Shown here in pieces: positions 1 through 8,641 of a stretch of DNA of 64,000 nt (position 1 is the first letter of the stretch; each line of letters opens with the position of its first letter). The position numbers and the translations under genes are program-made. Location of the stretch: assembly GCA_963824595.1 (NCBI GenBank), contig CAWGPY010000006.1, positions 1 to 64,000 of the forward strand, in the 5' to 3' direction. Source of the stretch: Cybelea sp963824595. GTDB lineage: Bacteria > Vulcanimicrobiota > Vulcanimicrobiia > Vulcanimicrobiales > Vulcanimicrobiaceae. The notes under the pieces were generated by a model. That model was not told the origin of the DNA, ran no database searches, and saw nothing but the letters and a program-made list of their open reading frames with translations.

Positions 1-195
1 GGCGCCCCCTCGTCAGTACCTCGGTCGATGAATCCTTTGAGAGAAAACGCCCCAGCGAAGGTTCTTTCATCTATGCCACGCAACCTTCATGGCATTGACC
101 CACGCAAGATTTACTATGCCGGTGTTCTGCCCAGTAAATTTCACAAGTGCTGCACAAGCGGATTGGAGACGGCCGTGTGCACATGTCCGGCCGTC

Positions 196-561
196 GATCA
201 AGAGGGGGCAAGCTTACGTCACGGTCTCGAACGCCCCCGATAAGCCCGACACGCTCCATTCGGCCGATCTCGACGGCGACAACCTGACGCAGCTTGCCGG
301 CGACCTGCCCTGGACGGGTGACCTGCCTCGACGCCGCGGGTCGATCAACAGCGTCGGCCTTGATAGCAAGAATGACGCGCACATAATGGGGGGCTGCAAG
401 AAGCCGGCGGACTGGCATTCGACGCCGAGAACCGCAAGCTTTACTGGACCGAGACGGGCAAAATCAGCCAAGCGAATTTCGACGGCACGGGCGTTGAGGT
501 CCTCGTAAGCGGCAAGACGGCCCTGTATGCGTCGCTCGTCGTCGTTCCTCCTGAGGAGTAG
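196..561 (+). pseudogene. YWTD-type beta-propeller fragment, frameshifted
   Basis: Two reading frames together give one propeller-like protein end. Frame 2 (about 196-400) encodes VSNAPDKPDTLHSADLDGDN. Frame 1 (about 402-561) encodes FDAENRKLYWTETGKISQAN and runs to a TAG at 559-561. The LYWT motif followed by a strand ending in ANFDGTG is typical of LDL-receptor YWTD or SMP-30-like six-bladed propellers, which often occur in secreted planctomycete proteins. No start and no N-terminal blades are visible, so it is a 3' remnant with at least one frameshift near 400. Function beyond a possible binding propeller is unknown. Confidence 0.45.
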
Positions 562-868
562 CCTCATGGCGCCCGCCCGGCGCCTGTCCACCAATCATCG
601 CCGCATTTCTCGGAGCGCCGGTCGATGAAAGCTGCGCAACTTCTGGCCGTGTGCGTCGCCTTCGCTGACCCATTGCTTGCCAATCGCGGCGGCAGGGCTG
701 ATAATCAATTCCGTGAGCGGACGGTTTCAGTTCAGCTTGCGAGTCTGGGCGCGGCCGGCAATGAATGACCGCCGCTCGCGTAAATGATCGCGCGGAATGC
801 TTTGAGTTATGGATGAGTTCCGTTTCTCGCCCGAGCTGACGACCAGACTTGGTTCAAAGGACCAATCG
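562..868. other. Non-coding interval holding repeat copy A
   Basis: No convincing gene lies here. The interval contains the first copy of a 117-bp dispersed repeat (620-736), and the short ORFs on both strands are not supported by any recognisable family. The hydrolase remnant begins immediately after it. Confidence 0.5.
620..736 (+). repeat. Dispersed repeat, copy A
   Basis: Homologous to 2059-2176 in the same orientation, roughly three quarters identical by eye. The best block is CATTGCTTGCCAATCGCGG followed by a GATAATCA segment. Both copies sit just downstream of a broken gene. It has no obvious coding potential, and I see no integrase, transposase or perfect terminal inverted repeats. 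Confidence 0.6.
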
Positions 869-1858
869 ATGCGAGCAGCATGGCAATTGGCGTGGGTTTT
901 CCTTCTGACCGCTCCTCTCGCTGGAGCAGTCGCTCGGACGAGGTCGAGCAAAGAGCAGGAAAACTCTCCAACCAGGGCGATTCCGGTCTGGCCCAAGGAT
1001 GCGCCGGGTTCGGAAAAGTGGACGCAGAAGGAGGTCGAGCACCGCAGTGCATTGTTGCAGGGAAAATCATCCGCAACGTCGTTCGCCCCACGTTAACCGC
1101 GTTCTTGCCCGAGCGCTCGAAGGCCAATGGCACGGCGGTGATCATCTGTCCCGGTGGAGGCTTCTGCTTTCTGGCCAAGGACGAGGGCATCGAAGAAGCG
1201 GAAATGGCTCCGTGCCCGCGGCATAGCGGTGTTCGTTCTGAAGCATCGTCTGATGGATACGGGAGCGACTGAGGAGGAATTCCACAAGTCGATGCTGAAA
1301 GCCGCCCTGCTCAAGGCCATCGAGGATCGCCTGAAAGGCGGGGAGCGGCCGGTCTTGCCGGAAGATGTGCGGAAGTTTAGCGCGCTGGCCGTCGCGGATG
1401 GCCGGCAAGCGATCAAAGTGGTGCGCGAGCACGCCGGTGAGTGGGGAATTAAACCGGATCGCATCGGCATCATGGGCTTCTCGTCCGGCGGGGTGGTAGC
1501 GACCGGAGTCGCGACGGAGCACGATGCCGCCAGCCGGCCGAACTACGCCGCGTCGATCTACGGCCCCGTTTTAGGTAGCGTGAAGGTTCCCAAGGACGCG
1601 CCGCCGCTCTTCATCTGTTGTGCCAGCGATGACCCCCTCGTGCCTTCCAGAAACAGCATTCGCCTCTACTCCGCCTGGAACGCGGCCGGCAAGTCCGCCG
1701 AACTGCACATCTACGCCAAGGGCGGTCACGGCTTCGGCGGTCAAGGACTTCCTTCGGACACCTGGATCGACCGCTTCGGCGATTGGCTGGGTCAACAAGG
1801 ATTGGTCAAGCCGACAGGGCGGCAAGTAACCCCCTGCACTACCGAGATTTTGCTCTGA
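869..1858 (+). pseudogene. Alpha/beta hydrolase (acetyl-esterase-like), frameshifted
   Basis: Starts at ATG 869 with a signal-peptide-like N-terminus (MRAAWQLAWVFLLTAPLAGA) and then VWPKDAPGSEKW, typical of secreted planctomycete and acidobacterial esterases of the BD-FAE/acetylxylan-esterase type. The oxyanion-region motif VIICPGGGF is at about 1140. The nucleophile elbow GFSSGG is near 1480, a DDPL acid motif near 1630 and the catalytic His in KGGHGFGG near 1725. Reading it requires a shift from frame 2 to frame 1 at about 1045-1060 and back at about 1200, so as written it cannot make the full protein. The two shifts compensate each other, which suggests either sequencing indels or decay. 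The natural substrate is unknown, probably an acylated sugar. Confidence 0.7.
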
Positions 1859-2231
1859 AACCTCCTTGCTTAAGCAAAGGGCTTTGCGGATTGTCGTCCC
1901 TGTCTCGTAAGCAGCGGCAACGGTCGTCCCGCTGGTGGGTTGGGTGAGCTAGGAACGTGGGTGACCACGCTCTGAGAATGCATCGACCAAGTCTTTTGCG
2001 CAGTTCGCGTCGTTCGAATACGCCGAATGCACTGCCAGGCAAGCGATTGTGGTGCATGGGTCGATGAAACCCGTGCGACTTCCGGCTGCGTGCGATGCCC
2101 TGGCCGACCGCATTGCTTGCCAATCGCGGGCGGCACGGCCGATAATCAGCTCATGAGCCGACAGTGTAAGTTCGGCGACGAAAACGACCTTTGAAAATGG
2201 CGGGGGGTGCCGTCTATGTGTGGAAGTCACG
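1859..2231. other. Non-coding interval holding repeat copy B
   Basis: About 370 bases without a supportable gene. It carries the second copy of the dispersed repeat. The overlapping minus-strand ORFs of about 90-100 codons run through the repeat and look spurious. Confidence 0.5.
2059..2176 (+). repeat. Dispersed repeat, copy B
   Basis: Second copy of the repeat at 620-736. It starts with the shared GGTCGATGAAA and contains GCATTGCTTGCCAATCGCGG and CCGATAATCAGC. It precedes a small membrane-protein gene. Confidence 0.6.
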
Positions 2232-2502
2232 ATGAGTAAATGTACTGGCACTCGTCGTTGTGCTCGTTTACGGCATCGCTATCGTCGTCTCGGGCGGCGC
2301 AAAGGGGCTTCCCGTGATTTCCGTTTTGCTTGTTCCGTTAGGCATGATTTCGTTCCCTGACAAAGATGGTGATTACATTGGCCCCGCCGGACGTGGAACT
2401 GTCGGTCGTCCGTCGCCCGGTTCGCTTATTCCGGCATTAGGCTGGTTTTTTCTCGTCGGCATGCCGCTCGTCATCTGGCTGGTGCAGGCGTATGGCGAAT
2501 AA
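2232..2502 (+). pseudogene. Small two-helix membrane protein, probable one-base frameshift near the start
   Basis: The body reads (V)LVYGIAIVVSGGAKGLPVI, a hydrophobic helix; then a polar loop with PDKDGDYIGPAGRG; then a second helix (LGWFFLVGMPLVIWLV). The open frame's first usual start is GTG 2260, inside helix one. If the T at 2241 is dropped, the upstream ATG 2232 reads MSKVLALVVVLVYGIAIVV, a complete membrane-protein N-terminus. I therefore infer an indel at about 2241. The family is not recognised. Confidence 0.45.
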
Positions 2503-2806
2503 AGCGTCGGCCAGAGAGGATGTTCCCCATGCCACGTCCCCCGGCCGGCTTGAAAAAGATGTTGTGGTTGATGGTCGTGGTGGCGGAGGTTTGCGGTGGG
2601 GTCTCATTGCCGCAACGTGCACCGGTAATCGACCGATGTCGCAAACCCCAGTTGCTCAATCAGAACAGTACCGACAGCACCGACCTTGGGATGGTCGCGT
2701 CATTTGTCAGCCGTCGACTTGAATTACTCGCCCAGCGCAGTCTAATGACCGCATCGAAGACAACCCCATTACGCTACCTAGATCAATCGCCCGAAGGTGA
2801 CAAGGC

Positions 2807-3409
2807 ATGCCTTCAACAACAACAGAGAGTGATTGGTACACGTATCTGTGCAGGCGGAGCTCGCCGAGTGTCACCGACGCGTTTATCATCTAACAGGGGA
2901 TCAGCGGGACCGCCAAATCCGCTCGTCGATGGTATTCTGCCCTCTCTGCTCTTCGTGCGGCTAGGATCACTGCTGGATCACGCTCTCCGCGAATACATAA
3001 GCCAAAATGGCTTAATGCCGGACCGAACGTACAGAGGCGACTTCAACGGTCGAATCGCATTCATGGCGGACAGCGGGCTTCTGCTCCATGCAACGGCGTG
3101 GCACGCCATTCGCGAAAAGCGGAACCTGCTCGCGCATACTTTGTGGAACAAATGCGACTGGCCAGTATTGCAGCAGGCGATCGATACTGCCGATGATGAA
3201 CTGCGCCATTTGGGGATGGCTGGCCCGAAGCCGGTATTTGAGTTTTTTGGTGAACAATACCAATCGAACCTACCGAGCCCAAAGTCGTTTTAAAGTTCGA
3301 CTACTGCTATGGGCTGACAGTCGGCGCACGCAAAGTCATCGAGGTGTCATGGAGCACGAATCATTACGGCATGGCGGGACCTCCAACTGATTCATCTTCT
3401 GATTCGTGA
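2807..3409 (+). pseudogene. HEPN-like protein, frameshifted
   Basis: Three frames join into one plausible protein. ATG 2807 gives MPSTTTESDWYTYLCRRSSP up to a stop near 2893. Frame 0 then gives the helical core LLFVRLGSLLDHALREYI and KRNLLAHTLW, ending near 3293. Frame 2 continues VVLKFDYCYGLTVGARKVIE to the TGA at 3407-3409. The R-N-x-x-x-H signature in an all-helical context matches HEPN RNase-like domains, but the family is highly diverged and I cannot assign it further. At least two indels are needed. The long open frame starting at 2520 probably merges non-coding sequence with this core. Confidence 0.4.
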
Positions 3410-3574
3410 CATAAGAAACCGTTACCATGCGAAATCAGCGGCAGCTTCGTGATCTGCTCGCACGGTTTCAACAGGGAATGGTATCGCCCCTTTCGGCAAC
3501 GGTAACAAGGAGCAGTCGTAGATCAAGTCGGCCTGACGGATTTTGCCCTCGGCTCTATACCTTTGCCACCGCCG

Positions 3575-3965
3575 CTGGGCCGATGGCGACACGGCTTATA
3601 AGACGGTGACGATACAACTGATAGACGATCAGGGCACGGGCCGCCATGACTCCGGCATTATTGATGAGGATGTCGAGCGAGCTGCCGAATTCGGCGAAGC
3701 GACCGGCAAACCTGTCGATCCGACACGGGATCGGCGAGGTCCAACGGCCACACCGCGATGTTGCTCACGGCGGCAAGTCCGCGTTCGGCCTTCGCGGTGT
3801 CGCGGGCTCCCACAATGACCCGTGCCCCGGCCGTAGCAAAATCCGTGCCAGTCTCAGGTCCTATGCCCGACGACCCGCCGGTGACGACTGCGACCTTGCC
3901 ATCGAGGTTGACCCCGGCAGCGGCCTCTGCCGCTGTGGTCGTTGCCCCAAAGCGTAGCCTGTTTG
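3575..3965 (-). pseudogene. Short-chain dehydrogenase/reductase remnant
   Basis: The minus strand reads a Rossmann start (NLDGKVAVVTGGSSGIG) with the TGGxxGIG dinucleotide-binding motif, then GARVIVGARD. After a one-base frameshift near 3715 it continues FAGRFAEFGSSLDILINNAG with the NNAG motif. The catalytic Ser and YxxxK region is missing because the frame dissolves beyond NNAG, so the copy is both frameshifted and 3'-truncated. The N-terminal FGATTTAAEA motif is typical of oxidoreductases related to retinol dehydrogenases. Confidence 0.65.
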
Positions 3966-4347
3966 ATCACGGCGTGTGCCTCTCATTGACGATTCTCGTG
4001 TGTTCGCGAAACAAAAAAAGCCGACGTGGCCGAACACCCGGAGGTATTCCACCACGTCGGCTTACTCTTAAACGAGCCCTCCGGCAAACGCCGGGTTGCT
4101 CTTCAATTAGTCATCCGACCAACTTTATATCGGCCTTCAGCCAAGCGCACTCGCTACGGCCTGGGACCGACCCCTTCATTGTACGAGGGCCGCCGGTCAA
4201 AGCAAGGCCACTATCTGTCAGGGCACAGCGTTGCGTCGGTAGCAGACCGCGCCGCCGAACGATACGATGATCGCACGCGGCGGATCGCGCATAAAACCTT
4301 GGGTCCGCTGCGACAATCCGGTTGAGTCATAGTCGTCGGGAGTTAAA
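3966..4347. other. Interval without a recognisable gene
   Basis: About 380 bases. Apart from the strong inverted repeat at 4012-4063 and a weaker CCGGC/GCCGG hairpin near 4079-4096, I see nothing coding or RNA-like here that I can name. Confidence 0.4.
4012..4063 (-). terminator. Rho-independent terminator, minus strand
   Basis: A 12-bp perfect inverted repeat (AAGCCGACGTGG at 4018-4029 and CCACGTCGGCTT at 4052-4063) with a 22-nt loop. Read on the minus strand it is followed by a run of seven Ts (4012-4018 region), as in an intrinsic terminator. It would end a transcript arriving from the right, but no intact minus-strand gene is visible there. Confidence 0.6.
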
Positions 4348-4985
4348 GTGAGGCGTCGGGTGGTGCTCCGTTCTTCCACCGCCGTTGGCGATCGTCGGCG
4401 GGGCTTGCATTTCCGGGACGCGCTTAACCAGTGGGTGCCCGTCGTCGCACCGCGCGCGCTGGCCGCGAGCGTCTTTCTCGCTGGCGCCATGCTTCTCTTG
4501 TCCGGCGCGATGCCGGCTTCGCACGCGCACCTGCAGCTCGTCCGCCGGGTGCTGCCGCTGTCGGTGATCGAGTTGTCGCATTTCCTGGCCAGCATCGAAG
4601 GCCTGTTGTTGATGGTTCTGGCTCGCGGCCTGCAACGGCGGATCGACTCGGCCTATTATCTGACTGCGCTGGTGCTGGCCTCGGGCGTCGTCCTATCGCT
4701 GCTCAAGGGCATGGACGTCGCAGAAGCCCTCATTTTGGCAGTGATGCTGGCGGCGTTGCTGCCTTTCCGCCGTCACTTCTACCGCCAAGGCGTCTTGCTC
4801 ACCGAACGATTTACTTTTCGCTGGTACGTCGCCATTGCGTTGGTTGTGGCCTGTGCCGTTTGGCTGGTGCTGTTCGCCTACGCGCAAGTCGAGTACAGCG
4901 ACGAACTGTGGTGGCGTTTCGTGCTCGATCAAGACGCTTCGCGCTCGCTGCGTGCCTGGCCGCCGACCGTCTCCGGTCGACCCGC
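4348..4985 (+). pseudogene. MprF-like lysylphosphatidylglycerol synthase, truncated at its 3' end
   Basis: The protein has several hydrophobic helices (for example LPLSVIELSHFLASIEGLLL and VLASGVVLSLLKGMD) and the hallmark VEYSDELWWRFVLDQDAS. These match the membrane segment just before the DUF2156 aminoacyltransferase domain of MprF/LPG synthases, which add amino acids to membrane lipids. GTG 4348 follows a GGGAG at a good distance. The match ends right after SLRAW (about 4963), and from about 4985 the DNA encodes DnaE. The catalytic domain is therefore absent. See the junction finding. Confidence 0.7.
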
Positions 4986-7367
4986 CGCGGCTCGGCGGTG
5001 GGCTCGCTGGTCGCCTACTGCCTGCGCATCACCGACCTCGACCCGCTGAGGTTCCGGCTGCTGTTCGAGCGCTTCTTGAACCCCGAACGCATCTCGATGC
5101 CCGATATCGACACCGACTTCTGCGTGGAACGCCGCGACGAAGTCATCGCGTACGTCACCGCCAAGTACGGCAAGGACCGCGTCGCGCAGATCGTGACGTT
5201 CGGTACGATGGCGGCGCGCGCGGCCATCCGGGATGCGGGGCGGGCGCTCGGCGTTCCGTTACCCGACGTCGACCGCATCGCGAAGCTCTTCCCGTCCGTT
5301 CCCGGGGGCTATCCCATCGACCGCGCGATCGACCAGATCGCCGAGTTGAAGACGATGTACGCAACGCAGCCCGCCGTACGCAAGCTGCTCGACACGGCGA
5401 AGCAGATCGAGGGGCTGGCCCGCAACGCGAGCACGCACGCCGCGGGGGTCGTGATCTCGGCGGGGCCGCTGATGGAGTACACGCCGCTCGTGCGCTTCGG
5501 CGACGGCGGCATCAACACGCAGTACGACATGGACTGGATCGAGCGCATCGGCCTGCTGAAGATGGATTTTCTGGGGTTGCGCAACCTCACGGTGATGGAC
5601 AAGGCCGTCGCCGAGATCCGGCGCACCGTCGACGAAGACTTCGATCTTTCGGCGATCACGTTCGAGGACGAGCGGACCTACCGCATGCTCTCCCGGGGCG
5701 AGACGATGGGAGTCTTTCAGCTCGAGTCCGAGGGCATGAAGCGCGTCTGCGCCGAGCTGCAGCCTTCGGGCTTCGAAGACATCGTCGCGCTCGTCGCGCT
5801 CTACCGGCCCGGTCCGATGGATTGGATACCGCAGTACATCAGCAGCAAACACGGCCGGTCGAAACCGCGCTATCTCCATCCGAAGCTCGAGCCGATCCTC
5901 GCCGAGACGTACGGCATCCCCGTCTATCAAGAGCAGGTCATGCAGATGGCGCGCGAGATCGCCGGGTTCACGATGACCGAGGTGGACGAGCTGCGCAAGG
6001 TCATCTCGAAGAAGCAGAAGGAGAAGGTTCCCGTCTATCAAGAGAAGTTCGTCGCGGGCGCCGCGGCGACGTCGGGCATCGACCGCGCTCTGGCCGAGCG
6101 CCTCTTCCATTCGATCGAGCCGTTCGCCGGATATGCGTTCAACAAGGCGCACGCGGCCGCATACGCGTGGATCGCCTATCAGACGGCGTATCTGAAGGCG
6201 AATCATCCGCTGCAGTATTTGGCCGCGCTGATGACCTCGGTCAAAGACAAGACCGACAAGCTCGTAGAATACATCGACGAGGCGAAGAAGATCGGTATCG
6301 AAGTGCTTCCGCCCGACGTGAACGAGTCGCTCGTGGATTTCACCGTGGTGGGCGGCGCCATCCGTTTCGGCCTGGCGGCGATCAAGGGCGTCGGCGAGGC
6401 GGCGGTGCGCAGCATCATCGCGACGCGCGAGCGGGACGGCGCGTTCGCCGACCTCTTCGATCTGGCCGCGCGCGTGGATTCGCGCCAGGTCAACCGGCGG
6501 GTCTTCGAAGCGCTCGTCAAGTGCGGCGCGCTCGACGGCATTCCGGGAAACCGCGCGCAGAAGCTCGCCGCGCTCGATACCGCGCTCGAGCTGGCCGCGC
6601 GGACGACGCGCGACGCGGAGCTGGGGCAGGTGTCGCTGTTCGGCGAGGCCGCGTCGCAAGGGCCGGTGCTCGCGCCGACGTTGCCGCGTCTCGCCGCTCC
6701 GACCACGCGCGAGATGCTCTCGTGGGAGCGCGAGACGCTGGGAATCTTTGTCTCGGGCCATCCGTTGGCCGAGATCGCGCCGCTGTTGGCGCGCTCCGGC
6801 GCGATGCAGGTCAAGGATCTGGCGAGCGTCCCCGACGATTCGGCGGTCACCGTCGCGGGGACCGTCATCGGCGTGCGCCGTACGTTGACGAAGGCCGGGC
6901 AACAGATATTGATCGCGCAGCTCGAGGACACCACGGGCGCGTGCGACGTCGTGGTGTTCTCGAAGACGTATCCACAGTCGCAGCACCTCTTCGAGAACGA
7001 CGCGATCCTCGTGGTGAAAGGCCGTCTTCGGCTGCGCGAGCGGCCCGGCGCCGCGCCGGGCGACGAGCCGCGGGTCGAACTCTCCGTGGCGGCCAACGAC
7101 GTGAGCCCGTTCGTGCCGCCCGCGACGATCGCGCCCGGGGGCGCGGTCCGCGGCTGGCACGTCGAAGTCACGGATCGCGAGCAGATCGACCGATTGGCCC
7201 GGCTGATCGACGAGTGGCCCGGAGAGGTTCCGGTGGTGATGCACGTGCGCGGGCGCTCGCAACGCGTCGCGCGTGCGGTCGCGAGCGACGCGCGGGTGCG
7301 CGACGAACTCGAGCGCATCTTCGCCCCCCAGGGCGTGCGCGAAGGCGCGATGGACGCGTTCGGATGA
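4986..7367 (+). CDS. dnaE: DNA polymerase III alpha subunit, 5'-truncated
   Basis: Replicative polymerase, C-family. The sequence enters the gene in the conserved RGSAVGSLVAYCLRITDLDP block and has the catalytic-aspartate motif MPDIDTDFC immediately after. It continues through the palm and fingers (RPGPMDWIPQYI, YQEQVMQMAREIAGF, FNKAHAAAYAWIAYQTAYLK), the helix-hairpin-helix region, an OB fold (DSAVTVAGTVIGVRRTLTKA) and the C-terminal tail. About 794 codons remain. A normal DnaE is about 1,150 residues, so the PHP domain and the first part of the palm (roughly 350 residues) are missing. The stop overlaps the next gene's start (ATGA at 7364-7367). The truncation coincides with the junction to the foreign left segment. 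Confidence 0.93.
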   Translation, partial: RGSAVGSLVAYCLRITDLDPLRFRLLFERFLNPERISMPDIDTDFCVERRDEVIAYVTAKYGKDRVAQIVTFGTMAARAAIRDAGRALGVPLPDVDRIAKLFPSVPGGYPIDRAIDQIAELKTMYATQPAVRKLLDTAKQIEGLARNASTHAAGVVISAGPLMEYTPLVRFGDGGINTQYDMDWIERIGLLKMDFLGLRNLTVMDKAVAEIRRTVDEDFDLSAITFEDERTYRMLSRGETMGVFQLESEGMKRVCAELQPSGFEDIVALVALYRPGPMDWIPQYISSKHGRSKPRYLHPKLEPILAETYGIPVYQEQVMQMAREIAGFTMTEVDELRKVISKKQKEKVPVYQEKFVAGAAATSGIDRALAERLFHSIEPFAGYAFNKAHAAAYAWIAYQTAYLKANHPLQYLAALMTSVKDKTDKLVEYIDEAKKIGIEVLPPDVNESLVDFTVVGGAIRFGLAAIKGVGEAAVRSIIATRERDGAFADLFDLAARVDSRQVNRRVFEALVKCGALDGIPGNRAQKLAALDTALELAARTTRDAELGQVSLFGEAASQGPVLAPTLPRLAAPTTREMLSWERETLGIFVSGHPLAEIAPLLARSGAMQVKDLASVPDDSAVTVAGTVIGVRRTLTKAGQQILIAQLEDTTGACDVVVFSKTYPQSQHLFENDAILVVKGRLRLRERPGAAPGDEPRVELSVAANDVSPFVPPATIAPGGAVRGWHVEVTDREQIDRLARLIDEWPGEVPVVMHVRGRSQRVARAVASDARVRDELERIFAPQGVREGAMDAFG

Positions 7368-8641
7368 ACGTTACGGCGGCGTCCGATGCTGCGGCGCTCG
7401 CCGGCATCTTGGATGCGGGGTGGAACGCTTCGGAATCCGAGGCCGGCGAGGTCGCCGCGATCGTCGACGGGGTGCGCCGGGGACGGGACGCCGCGCTGGT
7501 GGAGCACGCGCGGCGCTTCGACGACCCCGGCTTCGAGCTGTCGAAGCTTCGCGTGGCCATTCCGATGCTCGATTCCGCGCGCTCGCTGGTGCCGCCGGAC
7601 GTGACGGCCGCGATCGAACTGGCGCGCGAGCGCATCGCCCGTTTCCATCAGCGTCAGCGGCAACCGGAGACGTCGTACGTGGACGAAGACGGCTCGCGCT
7701 TCAGTTTGCAGCGGCGGCCGCTCCGTTCGGTCGCCGTCTACGCGCAGCGCAGCGCGGCGGCGACGGCGGTGTTGATGGGCGCCGTTCCGGCGAAGATCGC
7801 GGGCGTCGCGCGGGTCGTCGTCCTGACGCCGCCCGCCGGCGGCGGCGTGCCTCGCGCGGTGCTGTTTGCGTGCGCGCTCTGCGGCGTCGACGAACTCTAT
7901 GCCGTCGGCGGCGCGCAGGCCGTCGCCGCCGCCGCCTACGGCACGGAGTCGATCGCGCCGGTCGACAAGATCGTCGGCCGCGGCGGGGTCTGGACGACCG
8001 AGGCGAAGCGCCGCGTGTTCGGGAGGTGCGGCATCGACGGGCTCGCCGGCGCGCCCGAGGTGCTGGTCGTCGCCGACGACGGCGCGAGCAGCGAGTACGT
8101 CGTGGGCGAGCTCGTAGCGCAGGCCGAGCGTCCGAACGTGACGCGTCTCGCGGTGCTGTCGGAGTCGCGGCCGCTCCTCGAAGCCGTCGCGCAGCTCATC
8201 GACACGCTCGACCTGCGCACGGTCGACCGCAGCGAGTTCGTGAGCGAGGCAATCTCCGGCCACTGCCTGCTGATCGAAGCGAGCTCGCGCGACGAGCTCT
8301 TCGACGTGTTGAACCGGTTCGCGCCGGCGTACCTGTCGCTGCAGGTTCGCGACGCGTCGAGCTACGTGGAGCGCGTATACGCGGCCGGCGTCGTCTTCGT
8401 GGGCGACATGACGCCGTTCGTCAGCGGCGAGTATCTCGCCGGCACCAATCGCGCCGCGCCCACGTCGGGCACGGCAAGGTTCGCATCGGCGCTCTCCCTC
8501 GCCGACTTCACCCGCAGCTTCGCCGTGGTCGAGTACAGCGAGCAGCGCATGACCGACGACGCGCCCGAGCTCGCCGCGCTGGCCGAGGCGGACGGCCTGC
8601 CCAACCGCGCGCAGGCGGCCCGAATGCGGTGCGGCAGTTGA
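7364..8641 (+). CDS. Histidinol-dehydrogenase-like protein lacking active-site residues
   Basis: 425 aa and full-length HisD fold. Clear family motifs include YAVGGAQAVAAAAYGTE, PVDKIVG, EAKRRVFGRCGID and LAGTNRAAPTSGTARF. Against known HisD chemistry (Escherichia coli numbering) the key residues are replaced. Zinc ligand His262 is Arg (AQAERPN), catalytic Glu326-His327 is Ala-Tyr (FAPAYL), zinc ligand Asp360 is Glu (SGEYL), substrate-contact His367 is Arg (TNRAAP), and zinc ligand His419 is Asn (LPNRAQ). Only Gln259 remains. It is therefore unlikely to oxidise histidinol. It is translationally coupled to dnaE (ATGA) and to the HAD gene downstream. It could be a pseudoenzyme or a dehydrogenase with new chemistry. 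Confidence 0.85.
   Translation: MNVTAASDAAALAGILDAGWNASESEAGEVAAIVDGVRRGRDAALVEHARRFDDPGFELSKLRVAIPMLDSARSLVPPDVTAAIELARERIARFHQRQRQPETSYVDEDGSRFSLQRRPLRSVAVYAQRSAAATAVLMGAVPAKIAGVARVVVLTPPAGGGVPRAVLFACALCGVDELYAVGGAQAVAAAAYGTESIAPVDKIVGRGGVWTTEAKRRVFGRCGIDGLAGAPEVLVVADDGASSEYVVGELVAQAERPNVTRLAVLSESRPLLEAVAQLIDTLDLRTVDRSEFVSEAISGHCLLIEASSRDELFDVLNRFAPAYLSLQVRDASSYVERVYAAGVVFVGDMTPFVSGEYLAGTNRAAPTSGTARFASALSLADFTRSFAVVEYSEQRMTDDAPELAALAEADGLPNRAQAARMRCGS

Noticed and set aside
562..4063. Integron cassette array explaining small ORFs and repeats
   Set aside because: No integrase gene, no recognisable attC ends (RYYYAAC/GTTRRRY pairs) and the frameshifts fit error or decay better.
5259..8263. 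Very long minus-strand open frames opposite dnaE and hisD-like genes
   Set aside because: They are GC-driven shadows: Arg-rich, low-complexity translations with no family motifs, while the opposite strand encodes clear conserved proteins.
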